A stretch of 11,959 nt of DNA. It comes from Pseudomonadota bacterium (GTDB taxonomy: Bacteria > Bdellovibrionota > Bacteriovoracia > Bacteriovoracales > Bacteriovoracaceae). The notes beneath the pieces were generated by a model. It had not been told where the DNA came from and did no database searches. It saw nothing but the letters and a program-made list of their open reading frames with translations. Where the stretch lies: contig JAEYUK010000009.1 in NCBI GenBank assembly GCA_023432655.1, forward strand, positions 1 through 11,959, written 5' to 3'. The translations under genes were made by a program, and so were the position numbers. Positions within the stretch are counted from its first letter, which is position 1, and each line of letters starts with the position of its first letter. Below are positions 1-4,645 of the stretch, piece after piece.

Positions 1-236
1 GTTTCAAATACTCTCGTCCGGGAATCGCCGGTACTGTTGCTATCAAGCAAGTGGGCGGAAACGGACGTGACCTTGGAAGTTACGCTTTCAGAGGTTCGGA
101 GTTTTATAAAGTTTTGCCTGAAGGGGATTATCTTTTTTCTGTTAAAGAAAATGGAAACTCATCCGTTAAAACGTTAAAAGTGAAAGTCGAAAAAAATAGC
201 ATCCGTTCCAATGGGAATTACGTGGGTCTTATCTAA
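1..236 (+). CDS. 3' end of an unidentified gene (partial, truncated by window start)
   Basis: The reading frame is open from base 3 to a TAA at 234-236, giving 78 codons with no credible start at its head, so this is the C-terminal part of a gene that begins outside the window. The visible protein alternates hydrophobic and polar residues with many Gly and Asn (for example LPEGDYLFSVKENG), which suggests a beta-sandwich C-terminal domain of the kind that ends many surface or periplasmic proteins. That fold guess is weak, and no family is recognised. Its last 8 bases overlap the 3' end of the minus-strand EVE-domain gene, so the two are convergent and share no space for a separate terminator. 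A GTG at 51 is in frame but lacks a Shine-Dalgarno, and the frame is coding-like upstream of it. Confidence 0.7.
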   Translation, partial: FKYSRPGIAGTVAIKQVGGNGRDLGSYAFRGSEFYKVLPEGDYLFSVKENGNSSVKTLKVKVEKNSIRSNGNYVGLI

Positions 237-693
237 GTCCTAACTTTTTAATATATTCAAATTCTTCACGGGTAACGGGCAAGATGGAAAGCCTGTTACC
301 TGGTTTAAGAAGTCTCATCTCTTCAAGTTTCTTATGTTGTCTGATTTCTTCTAAGGCCACATGAGAGTCAAGATCCTGTTCAAACGCCACATCAACTAAA
401 TACCAGCGAGGATTCTCTAAAGTGGCCTTCGGATCAAAATACTCGGATTCTGGGTCAAACTGGGTGGAATCCGGATAAGCTTGAGAGGCAACTTTAGCGA
501 TTCCTGCTACACCTGGAATAGGGCAACTCGAGTGGTAGAAGAGAATTAAGTCGCCTGGACTCATCTCATCGCGCATAAAATTTCGGGCCTGATAGTTTCG
601 AACACCGTTCCAGGGTTCGGTTTTCTTTGGACGTTTTTTTAGATCCGCGAAAGAGAAGACATCAGGTTCTGATTTCATAAGCCAGTATTTCAT
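229..693 (-). CDS. EVE domain-containing protein (THYN1-like)
   Basis: A 154-residue protein made almost entirely of one EVE domain, a PUA-like fold that binds modified bases in DNA or RNA. The diagnostic blocks are all present in order: WLMKSEP at residues 4-10, WNGVRNYQARNFMR at 28-41, GDLILFYHSS at 47-56, PGVAGIAKV at 60-68 and LKPGNRLSILPVT at 129-141. Length and motif order match the stand-alone bacterial and eukaryotic (thymocyte nuclear protein 1) members. The ATG at 691-693 puts the MKYWLMKSEP start where the family normally begins; the sequence before it has only a poor ribosome binding site. No nuclease, methylase or other defence gene lies beside it, so it reads as the solitary housekeeping type rather than part of a modification-dependent restriction system. 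The exact ligand cannot be told from sequence. Its 3' end overlaps the upstream plus-strand gene by 8 bases. Confidence 0.93.
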   Translation of the reverse strand: MKYWLMKSEPDVFSFADLKKRPKKTEPWNGVRNYQARNFMRDEMSPGDLILFYHSSCPIPGVAGIAKVASQAYPDSTQFDPESEYFDPKATLENPRWYLVDVAFEQDLDSHVALEEIRQHKKLEEMRLLKPGNRLSILPVTREEFEYIKKLGLR

Positions 694-758
694 AAGGTTA
701 TATTGGACAAGTTTTGACGGTTAATCAAGTTCCGTTTTCTTTTGTCGAAGAGAGGCTT

Positions 759-764
759 AAGGAG
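759..764 (+). promoter_or_regulatory. Shine-Dalgarno fixing the start at 771
   Basis: AAGGAG lies six bases before the ATG at 771. The same frame also has an upstream TTG at 714, but that start has no ribosome binding site and would put 19 polar residues before an otherwise perfect lipoprotein signal peptide. The ATG at 771 is therefore preferred. Confidence 0.75.
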
Positions 765-770
765 AATCCT

Positions 771-1319
771 ATGAAATCACTTTCCATGACTCTTTTCTCG
801 CTTTTCTTTGTAAGCTGCGCTCATGATGGCCATGTAAATAAAACAGTTCAGTTTCCTTTTGCGTCTGATTTACTCCAGAAAGTGCAAATGATGGGATCCC
901 GAATGCCGGCATCTATGTCGGTGGAGGATGTCGAAGAAATGTCTCCGAGAAGAGTCTATTTTAGTACTCTCTATCATCAGTATTTGACTCTAGGAAAACA
1001 TCTGGGCAAAAAATCGGAAATGAGATTTTGTCCTCAATTTCACCATGATAAAGTTCAAACCGATGCCAGCATGATTCCTAAGGTGTCCTTTTATCCGGCC
1101 AACCATGTGGACAGTGAAGGGAAGGATTATTTTCCGGAGCTCGCCTTCAATAGAACTTTTTCATTGAAAGATTATCACCAGGTCATCGAAGGAGAGTTAG
1201 CGACTCTTTGTGAAGAAGGTGTGAGTGATAATTATTATAAATTTGATAACCTGGTCACTCATTATGCTCACAAAGCTTCTTTTCACCAGGACCCTAAAGC
1301 TATGGCGGCCGTCCTTTAA
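771..1319 (+). CDS. Putative lipoprotein, 182 aa, probably truncated by an in-frame TAA
   Basis: The product starts with a type II signal peptide: Lys2, a hydrophobic core MTLFSLFFV, then the lipobox FVSC with Cys16 as the lipidation site. A membrane-anchored periplasmic or surface protein is expected. The mature part is unrecognised. It is His- and Tyr-rich, with two cysteines (87, 147) and several aromatic-rich stretches such as RRVYFSTLYHQYL at 60-72. The TAA at 1317-1319 ends it at residue 182, but the same frame continues open for 59 sensible codons to a second TAA at 1497-1499. The original gene probably encoded about 242 residues (see the fragment at 1320-1499). Alternatives are a sequencing error, or a functional short form. 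No conserved catalytic motif is visible, so no function is proposed. Confidence 0.72.
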   Translation: MKSLSMTLFSLFFVSCAHDGHVNKTVQFPFASDLLQKVQMMGSRMPASMSVEDVEEMSPRRVYFSTLYHQYLTLGKHLGKKSEMRFCPQFHHDKVQTDASMIPKVSFYPANHVDSEGKDYFPELAFNRTFSLKDYHQVIEGELATLCEEGVSDNYYKFDNLVTHYAHKASFHQDPKAMAAVL

Positions 1320-1499
1320 ATTCCCGTTTTTGCCAATTTTTACCTGGTAAAAATGCTTGAAACTCAAGGCATAGGACTAACCAGTCCCGAGGAGAAACGT
1401 TTTATTAAATTAACTCGGACTCATTGGTTTGAAAACTATGTAGCCGAGGCCGGAAAAATGAGAAATAATTTTATTAAGAATAAAATGGTGAGTCGATAA
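1320..1499 (+). pseudogene. Downstream in-frame remainder of the nonsense-interrupted lipoprotein gene
   Basis: Directly after the TAA at 1317-1319 the same frame reads 59 codons without a stop, to TAA at 1497-1499. The translation is protein-like: aromatic and charged residues in a likely helical pattern, including FANFYLVKMLETQGIGL and then TSPEEKRFIKLTRTHWFENY. The frame ends one base before the ATG of the next gene, the spacing expected for translationally coupled operon genes. That supports this stretch having been the true C-terminus of the upstream gene. An internal ATG at 1353 could in principle start a 48-residue peptide, but it has no convincing ribosome binding site. Confidence 0.6.
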
Positions 1500-1500
1500 A

Positions 1501-2181
1501 ATGAAATACCCGTTCCTGGCATTAATGGTTTTAGGAAGTGTCGCCTGCGGTAAGTACGACTCTGACATCAAGTCAAATACTGTTGGAGAGTCACGTTCTG
1601 CAAATGCTCTTGTTGTTTCCAGCACTGATAGAAATAATCTTACTTCAGTTTGTTCGGCACTCGCGGCCAAAGCAGGTGTCTTAGCTTCGGGTGTCGGTAA
1701 CTCATTTCTTTTTACGACCAAACAGTCTGATTGTGAAGGTTCAACCTTGATTGATGCTGACATTACCGTGAAGCTTCAAGCCGGTGGAAGCGGTTACGTT
1801 TTTAAAAACGCTCTCGATGGCATGGATTATATTTTTCCAGAAGTGGAAACTAATACCACCGGTCTCCTGGCTTCAGTCTGCGGTAATACGGCTTCTTTTA
1901 CTAATCCTATCATAGACATTGGGGATCAGAGTGCTCTCTGGGTAACAACCACAGGGATTCCCAGTAAAGACTGTGTGCCAGCAAGTGGTGAAATCTGTGT
2001 GCAAGTGGAAAAAGGCAGCTTAAATACAGATCAAAGCTATACCATTCACACCAAAGATTGGATGAGGGTGCGGGTAAATGCCTCTCAAGCGCGATATGGT
2101 TTTTTTTCACATCGTAAAAAAGTCACCAATGCTTTTTGTTCTCCTTTCAAAGCTCAGATCTCTGAAGCCTTTCTAAAATAA
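1501..2181 (+). CDS. Six-cysteine lipoprotein, copy 1 of a tandem paralogous pair
   Basis: A 226-residue protein with a lipoprotein signal peptide (MKYPFLALMVLGSVAC) and Cys16 as the predicted lipidated residue. A variable, polar linker to about residue 45 is followed by one domain with cysteines at 51, 78, 127, 158, 166 and 213. It aligns with the product of 2242-2907 along its length. Shared blocks include Y.F then F.E.ET...G (about 99-121), TNP (134-136), SA.W (144-147), ICV..EKG (165-172), Y.IHT (180-184) and GFF (200-202). The even number of conserved cysteines suggests three disulfides in the periplasm or at the cell surface. I do not recognise the family. The ATG follows the TAA at 1497-1499 by one base, with a weak GGTGAG at 1487-1492 as ribosome binding site, so translation is probably coupled to the preceding frame. 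Confidence 0.85.
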   Translation: MKYPFLALMVLGSVACGKYDSDIKSNTVGESRSANALVVSSTDRNNLTSVCSALAAKAGVLASGVGNSFLFTTKQSDCEGSTLIDADITVKLQAGGSGYVFKNALDGMDYIFPEVETNTTGLLASVCGNTASFTNPIIDIGDQSALWVTTTGIPSKDCVPASGEICVQVEKGSLNTDQSYTIHTKDWMRVRVNASQARYGFFSHRKKVTNAFCSPFKAQISEAFLK

Positions 2182-2231
2182 AAAAGTTGTCAGCACGATC
2201 CCTCTAAGAAACAATTATTATACCATTTCTT

Positions 2232-2238
2232 GGAGGAG
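2232..2238 (+). promoter_or_regulatory. Shine-Dalgarno fixing the start at 2242
   Basis: GGAGGAG sits three bases before the ATG at 2242. An in-frame TTG at 2230 would overlap this site and is rejected as a start. The ATG also gives the proper short positively charged start (MFKS) of a lipoprotein signal. Confidence 0.8.
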
Positions 2239-2241
2239 ATC

Positions 2242-2907
2242 ATGTTTAAGTCATTACTTTTGGTATCATCCCTGGTTTTTATTGCCTCATGTACAGAAGA
2301 AGGAACTCAAACTCCTAAATCGAATCTCGGAAGCATTCGTGAATTCATTCAAGTTCCTGTAAACGGCGATGAGTTCGCAAATCTTTGCGCTAAACTTGAA
2401 CAAAAAGAAGATCGTCTTCCTTCATTATCCACGGCCCAGGCCGAGTATAATTTCTCTTATGCTCAAAAAAATTGCAGTGAAGCCCAATTAGGTGCTGCTT
2501 CAGAAATTTCGGTAACAATTGATCAGTTAGGCGGAAATTATTTTTTTAGACCTGTTGGGAATGCGACTTTCGGTTTTAAAGAAATTGAAACTTCATCAGA
2601 AGGAATCATGAAAGAGATTTGCGCTAATGTTCGGGCATTAACTAACCCTCTTATGACTGGTTCCAATTCTGCCATCTGGTTTCGCAAAGTGAATGAGGAG
2701 AACTGTCGATCAGATAAGAACAATATCTGTGTAAAATTCGAGAAGGGGACGATTGATGGTTATAATCGTTATTCCATCCATACTGAAGAACTTATCCAGT
2801 TCGGTCTAACCGGTAACAATACGGGGTTCTTTGTTAAGCGCTTTATGAACACATTAGGAAACTGCAACAAAGGCAGTAGCATTCAACGTCAGGCGGTCAT
2901 GCTGTAA
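2242..2907 (+). CDS. Six-cysteine lipoprotein, copy 2 of a tandem paralogous pair
   Basis: A 221-residue protein with signal peptide MFKSLLLVSSLVFIASC and Cys17 as the predicted lipidation site. The mature domain has cysteines at 49, 78, 127, 155, 163 and 208. Spacings between successive cysteines are 29, 49, 28, 8 and 45, against 27, 49, 31, 8 and 47 in the neighbour at 1501-2181. Matching blocks are FKEIET, LTNP, SAIWF, ICVKFEKG, YSIHT and GFF. Identity outside these blocks is low, so the duplication is old. This copy has 60 bases of its own upstream sequence and a very strong ribosome binding site, so it can be translated independently of copy 1. It stops one base from the convergent gene at 2909. 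The function is unknown; an exported, disulfide-stabilised binding or structural protein is the most that can be inferred. Confidence 0.87.
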   Translation: MFKSLLLVSSLVFIASCTEEGTQTPKSNLGSIREFIQVPVNGDEFANLCAKLEQKEDRLPSLSTAQAEYNFSYAQKNCSEAQLGAASEISVTIDQLGGNYFFRPVGNATFGFKEIETSSEGIMKEICANVRALTNPLMTGSNSAIWFRKVNEENCRSDKNNICVKFEKGTIDGYNRYSIHTEELIQFGLTGNNTGFFVKRFMNTLGNCNKGSSIQRQAVML

Positions 2908-2908
2908 T

Positions 2909-3715
2909 TTAAGCGCATCCTTGATGAAGTCTTACCACCACTGTTTTCTTAGTATCTTCATTCCAGATGGTTTTACAAAACTCGACTCCGAATTCTTTCG
3001 GAGCGAGTTTCTTTTCGTCCTTGGGGCAAGTCACTTCTGAACGATGTTCAGACCAGCGGCTTAAGTTAGAGAGATCTAAATTCTCAATCTTCCAGTCTCC
3101 CTCTTTACTTATTTTAAGCGTGTAAAAAAGCCCATCCTCTTCTTTCAGGACATAGAGGTGATTATCTTTCATAAAAAGTGGTTGATCGTCGATGGGAAGA
3201 AGATAAGTCACAGGGCCTGCATCCAGATAAGCTGTGACAGGTTGAGGAGTGAAGAGCTCACTAATAGGCACCTCTATTTGAGTCTGGTCTCGCCACACAA
3301 TCGCAGCATTTGGTTTAAGGGACTTCACAAAGGCCATGCCTTTTAAAGTTTTTTGGCCCGGCGGTTTGGGGTTATGGTCTTTACAGTGAGAATTAAACAG
3401 GAGTGGTTTAAAGCCTTGCTGGGACTTCTCGGTTGTATAAAATTCAACGGGAATTCCGTATTTCGATCGGAAAAGTTCCAGGAACTGATTCTTTTTGGCC
3501 GGGGTGATCTCATCGTTTTGGACTCTCTTAACTAGTTCTTTCCAACGGTTAAGTTGAAGCCCCATAACTTGATCGCATTCCGAATTTTCTAAGCACCCTT
3601 TATATTGATGATCAAAATCTTCGATGCTTTTAGGGTTTGGCAGAACCTCTATTTGAGGAGTGGACTGGGCCCAGGCGGAAAGGGATATAAAAAATACTAT
3701 ATAAGAGATACGCAT
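2909..3715 (-). CDS. Secreted protein of unknown function (Sec signal peptide)
   Basis: A 268-residue protein beginning MRISYIVFFISLSAWAQS, a typical Sec signal peptide with an AWA/QS cleavage site after about residue 17. The ATG at 3713-3715 is preferred over an in-frame ATG 21 bases upstream, because it has AGGAA about seven bases before it and the signal peptide begins exactly there. The mature part has cysteines at 41, 47, 111, 230, 247 and 267, probably paired in the periplasm. A charged helical N-terminal third is followed by a likely beta-rich section (about 122-215). Within that section, hydrophobic strands such as VTAYLDAGPVTYLLPID alternate with charged turns. No lipobox, catalytic motif or known domain is seen. 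Its stop codon is one base from the stop of the convergent lipoprotein gene, leaving no room for a terminator between them. A perfect TATAAT lies upstream (3749-3754). Confidence 0.83.
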   Translation of the reverse strand: MRISYIVFFISLSAWAQSTPQIEVLPNPKSIEDFDHQYKGCLENSECDQVMGLQLNRWKELVKRVQNDEITPAKKNQFLELFRSKYGIPVEFYTTEKSQQGFKPLLFNSHCKDHNPKPPGQKTLKGMAFVKSLKPNAAIVWRDQTQIEVPISELFTPQPVTAYLDAGPVTYLLPIDDQPLFMKDNHLYVLKEEDGLFYTLKISKEGDWKIENLDLSNLSRWSEHRSEVTCPKDEKKLAPKEFGVEFCKTIWNEDTKKTVVVRLHQGCA

Positions 3716-3747
3716 AGCGATTCCTGTCGTTTGCAAAGCTTCTTTTT

Positions 3748-3754
3748 TATTATA
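3748..3754. promoter_or_regulatory. Overlapping divergent -10 elements
   Basis: The 71 bases between the divergent starts at 3715 and 3787 contain TATTAT on the plus strand (3748-3753) and a perfect TATAAT on the minus strand (3754 to 3749). Each lies at a distance giving roughly a 25-30-base leader for its gene. Neither has a convincing -35 box at 16-18 bases, so these are candidates only. If both work, the two promoters would compete for polymerase. Confidence 0.35.
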
Positions 3755-3776
3755 AGCTCTTTCGAATTGAAAATTT

Positions 3777-3782
3777 AGGAGG
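3777..3782 (+). promoter_or_regulatory. Consensus Shine-Dalgarno for the small basic gene
   Basis: AGGAGG, a full match to the anti-Shine-Dalgarno core, lies four bases before the ATG at 3787. Such a perfect site in front of only 38 codons supports the short frame being a real and well-translated gene. Confidence 0.8.
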
Positions 3783-3786
3783 ATTC

Positions 3787-3903
3787 ATGAAAAAGTTAAA
3801 AAAGTCGCGCCCAGCGAAGAAAGCTTCAAAAAACAGACAGAGCGCTGTGAAGCTAAAGCGCCTTGCTCGTAAGAAAAAACTTACTAAAAACCATAGCAAG
3901 TAA
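3787..3903 (+). CDS. Very basic 38-residue protein, probable RNA/DNA-binding or ribosome-associated
   Basis: ATG at 3787 to TAA at 3901-3903. Eighteen of the 38 residues are Lys or Arg, there is not one Asp, Glu or Cys, and the pattern begins MKKLKKSRPAKK and ends RKKKLTKNHSK. This composition is typical of tiny ribosome-associated proteins and nucleic-acid-binding tails, and would be fully unfolded alone at neutral pH. It does not match a ribosomal protein I can name, so no symbol is given. Three things argue for a real gene: the perfect AGGAGG site four bases upstream, -10-like sequences just beyond it, and a strong intrinsic terminator 26 bases after the stop. It appears to be a single-gene transcript. 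A nucleoid-associated or antimicrobial-like peptide is also possible. Confidence 0.78.
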   Translation: MKKLKKSRPAKKASKNRQSAVKLKRLARKKKLTKNHSK

Positions 3904-3904
3904 T

Positions 3905-3919
3905 CTTCTTTTAAAGAAG
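3905..3919 (+). other. Small inverted repeat just after the basic-protein gene
   Basis: CTTCTTT and AAAGAAG form a seven-base perfect inverted repeat around a single base, immediately after the stop codon of the 38-codon gene and 10 bases ahead of its terminator hairpin. It could act as a 3' stability element in the short mRNA, but at this size and AT content it may be chance. Confidence 0.3.
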
Positions 3920-3929
3920 TTCATCATAA

Positions 3930-3960
3930 GGCCTCCACTCATGTGGGGGCCTTTTTTTTT
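3930..3960 (+). terminator. Intrinsic terminator of the 38-codon gene
   Basis: GGCCTCCAC (3930-3938) pairs with GTGGGGGCC (3943-3951) around a four-base loop: nine pairs including one G-U. It is followed at once by nine T (3952-3960). This is a strong plus-strand Rho-independent terminator. The minus strand lacks a T tract after the hairpin, so it works in one direction. Confidence 0.92.
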
Positions 3961-3994
3961 GTGCATTTAGTAAAGTGACTGGAATCTTAAATTG

Positions 3995-4010
3995 TGTCAA
4001 ATTCATGACA
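3995..4010. repeat. Palindrome TGTCA-N6-TGACA
   Basis: Perfect five-base arms separated by six bases form a 16-base dyad in otherwise AT-rich sequence, about 30 bases ahead of a promoter-like -35 box at 4041. The size and symmetry suit a dimeric regulator's operator, but there is only one copy and chance cannot be excluded. Confidence 0.25.
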
Positions 4011-4040
4011 ATAAATAATACTAGATATAGTAATTTATGT

Positions 4041-4070
4041 TTGACGGGTTGTTGAATTGACAGGTTTAAT
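4041..4070 (+). promoter_or_regulatory. Sigma-70-like promoter in the convergent intergenic region
   Basis: TTGACG (4041-4046) and TTTAAT (4065-4070) each match the consensus hexamer at five of six positions and are 18 bases apart. The predicted start is near 4077. No protein-coding gene follows on this strand before the terminator at 4123-4147, so the promoter would drive a short untranslated RNA. A second TTGACA at 4057-4062 has no good -10 partner. Confidence 0.4.
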
Positions 4071-4076
4071 AGATTT

Positions 4077-4147
4077 ATTAACAGCTTAAATGATTTATAG
4101 CTTTAATTTCCTGCACACACACAAAAGCCTCCGAATGGAGGCTTTTT
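4077..4147 (+). ncRNA. Candidate ~70-nt small RNA
   Basis: The predicted start from the promoter at 4041-4070 and the hairpin-plus-seven-T terminator at 4123-4147 bracket about 70 bases without a credible ORF. The 5' part can fold into an imperfect AT-rich stem (AGCTTAAAT with ATTTATAGCT). The middle is a CA-rich unpaired stretch (4111-4126) of the kind used as a target-pairing region. No known sRNA family is recognised. The simpler reading is that the hairpin belongs only to the thioesterase transcript arriving from the other side. Confidence 0.3.
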
Positions 4148-4150
4148 TTA
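4123..4150. terminator. Bidirectional intrinsic terminator downstream of the thioesterase gene
   Basis: AAAAGCCTCC (4123-4132) pairs with GGAGGCTTTT (4137-4146) around the loop GAAT. On the plus strand the stem runs into seven T; on the minus strand, where it follows the thioesterase stop by 8 bases, into four T and then GTGTG. It should end the minus-strand operon and is even stronger for plus-strand transcripts. Confidence 0.85.
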
Positions 4151-4154
4151 TTTC

Positions 4155-4637
4155 TTATTTTTGCAAACTGTTCCGAATTTCTTTCTTCATCTGCACCCGT
4201 TTCTTAGCATTTTCAAAGCGTCTTATTTCATCAGGTGTTTCAGGCGTAAGCCCTGGAACCGGGTGGGGTCTACCTAAATCATCTAAGGCCACAAAGGTGA
4301 GGTAGGCCTTAGTGGTGGTTCTTACTTCTCCGGTATAAGGATTTTCCGAAGTCACCTTTACTCCCACAATCATAGAAGATTTTCCTACATAATTTAGTGA
4401 GGCCTGGATCAGGACATGGTAGCCCATTTTAATAGGTGCGATAAAATCAATATCGTCAATATGGGCCGTGACCACGGGTTTACCGCAGTGGCGAGCGGCA
4501 ACCATGGCGGCCGCGATATCAATCCAGCTCATAACCGTTCCACCAAAAATTGTTCCGTGAGTGTTGGTGTGACTTGGCATCACCAGCTCTCGCATTTCAA
4601 TAGCGGTTTCGGAAGGGGTCTTATTTGGGAGTTTCAT
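4155..4637 (-). CDS. Acyl-CoA thioesterase, hotdog fold (YciA/ACOT7-like)
   Basis: A 160-residue single hotdog-domain enzyme that hydrolyses acyl-CoA to free fatty acid and CoA in the cytoplasm. The family signature is intact: HTNTHGTIFGGTVMSWID at residues 23-40. It includes the Asn25/His27/Gly28 loop and Asp40 in the position of the catalytic acid, followed by the core helix IAAAMVAARH and the strand VVTAHIDDIDFIAPI (55-69). The TKAYLTFVALDDLGRP block (109-123) is also typical. The charged C-terminal tail (about 136-160) is a common extension. Members usually act as hexamers on short- to long-chain acyl-CoA; substrate length cannot be set from sequence. The gene begins 8 bases after the stop of the giant lipoprotein gene. 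Its AAGGAA ribosome site overlaps that stop (TAAGGAA), so it is in the same operon and possibly translationally coupled. Confidence 0.95.
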   Translation of the reverse strand: MKLPNKTPSETAIEMRELVMPSHTNTHGTIFGGTVMSWIDIAAAMVAARHCGKPVVTAHIDDIDFIAPIKMGYHVLIQASLNYVGKSSMIVGVKVTSENPYTGEVRTTTKAYLTFVALDDLGRPHPVPGLTPETPDEIRRFENAKKRVQMKKEIRNSLQK

Positions 4638-4645
4638 AGAGTTCC

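Noticed and set aside
229..693. EVE-domain gene as part of a modification-dependent defence island
   Set aside because: EVE domains do occur in such systems when fused to or beside nucleases, but this one is stand-alone, THYN1-like, and its neighbours are lipoprotein genes with no nuclease, helicase or methylase.
714..770. Upstream TTG start for the first lipoprotein
   Set aside because: It has no ribosome binding site and would bury the lipoprotein signal peptide behind 19 polar residues. TTGACG here may instead be a -35-like chance match.
1410..1763. Minus-strand frame of 117 codons across the gap and the start of the first six-Cys lipoprotein
   Set aside because: It lies antisense to a well-supported lipoprotein gene, has no ribosome binding site and no recognisable composition.
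2187..2221. Promoter TTGTCA...TATTAT before the second six-Cys lipoprotein
   Set aside because: The two hexamers are 23 bases apart, too far for a sigma-70 promoter. The gene may be read from upstream.
4111..4122. CA dinucleotide run as a microsatellite or phase-variable tract
   Set aside because: It has only about four to five repeats and is outside any coding frame or promoter spacer. It is too short to expect slippage.
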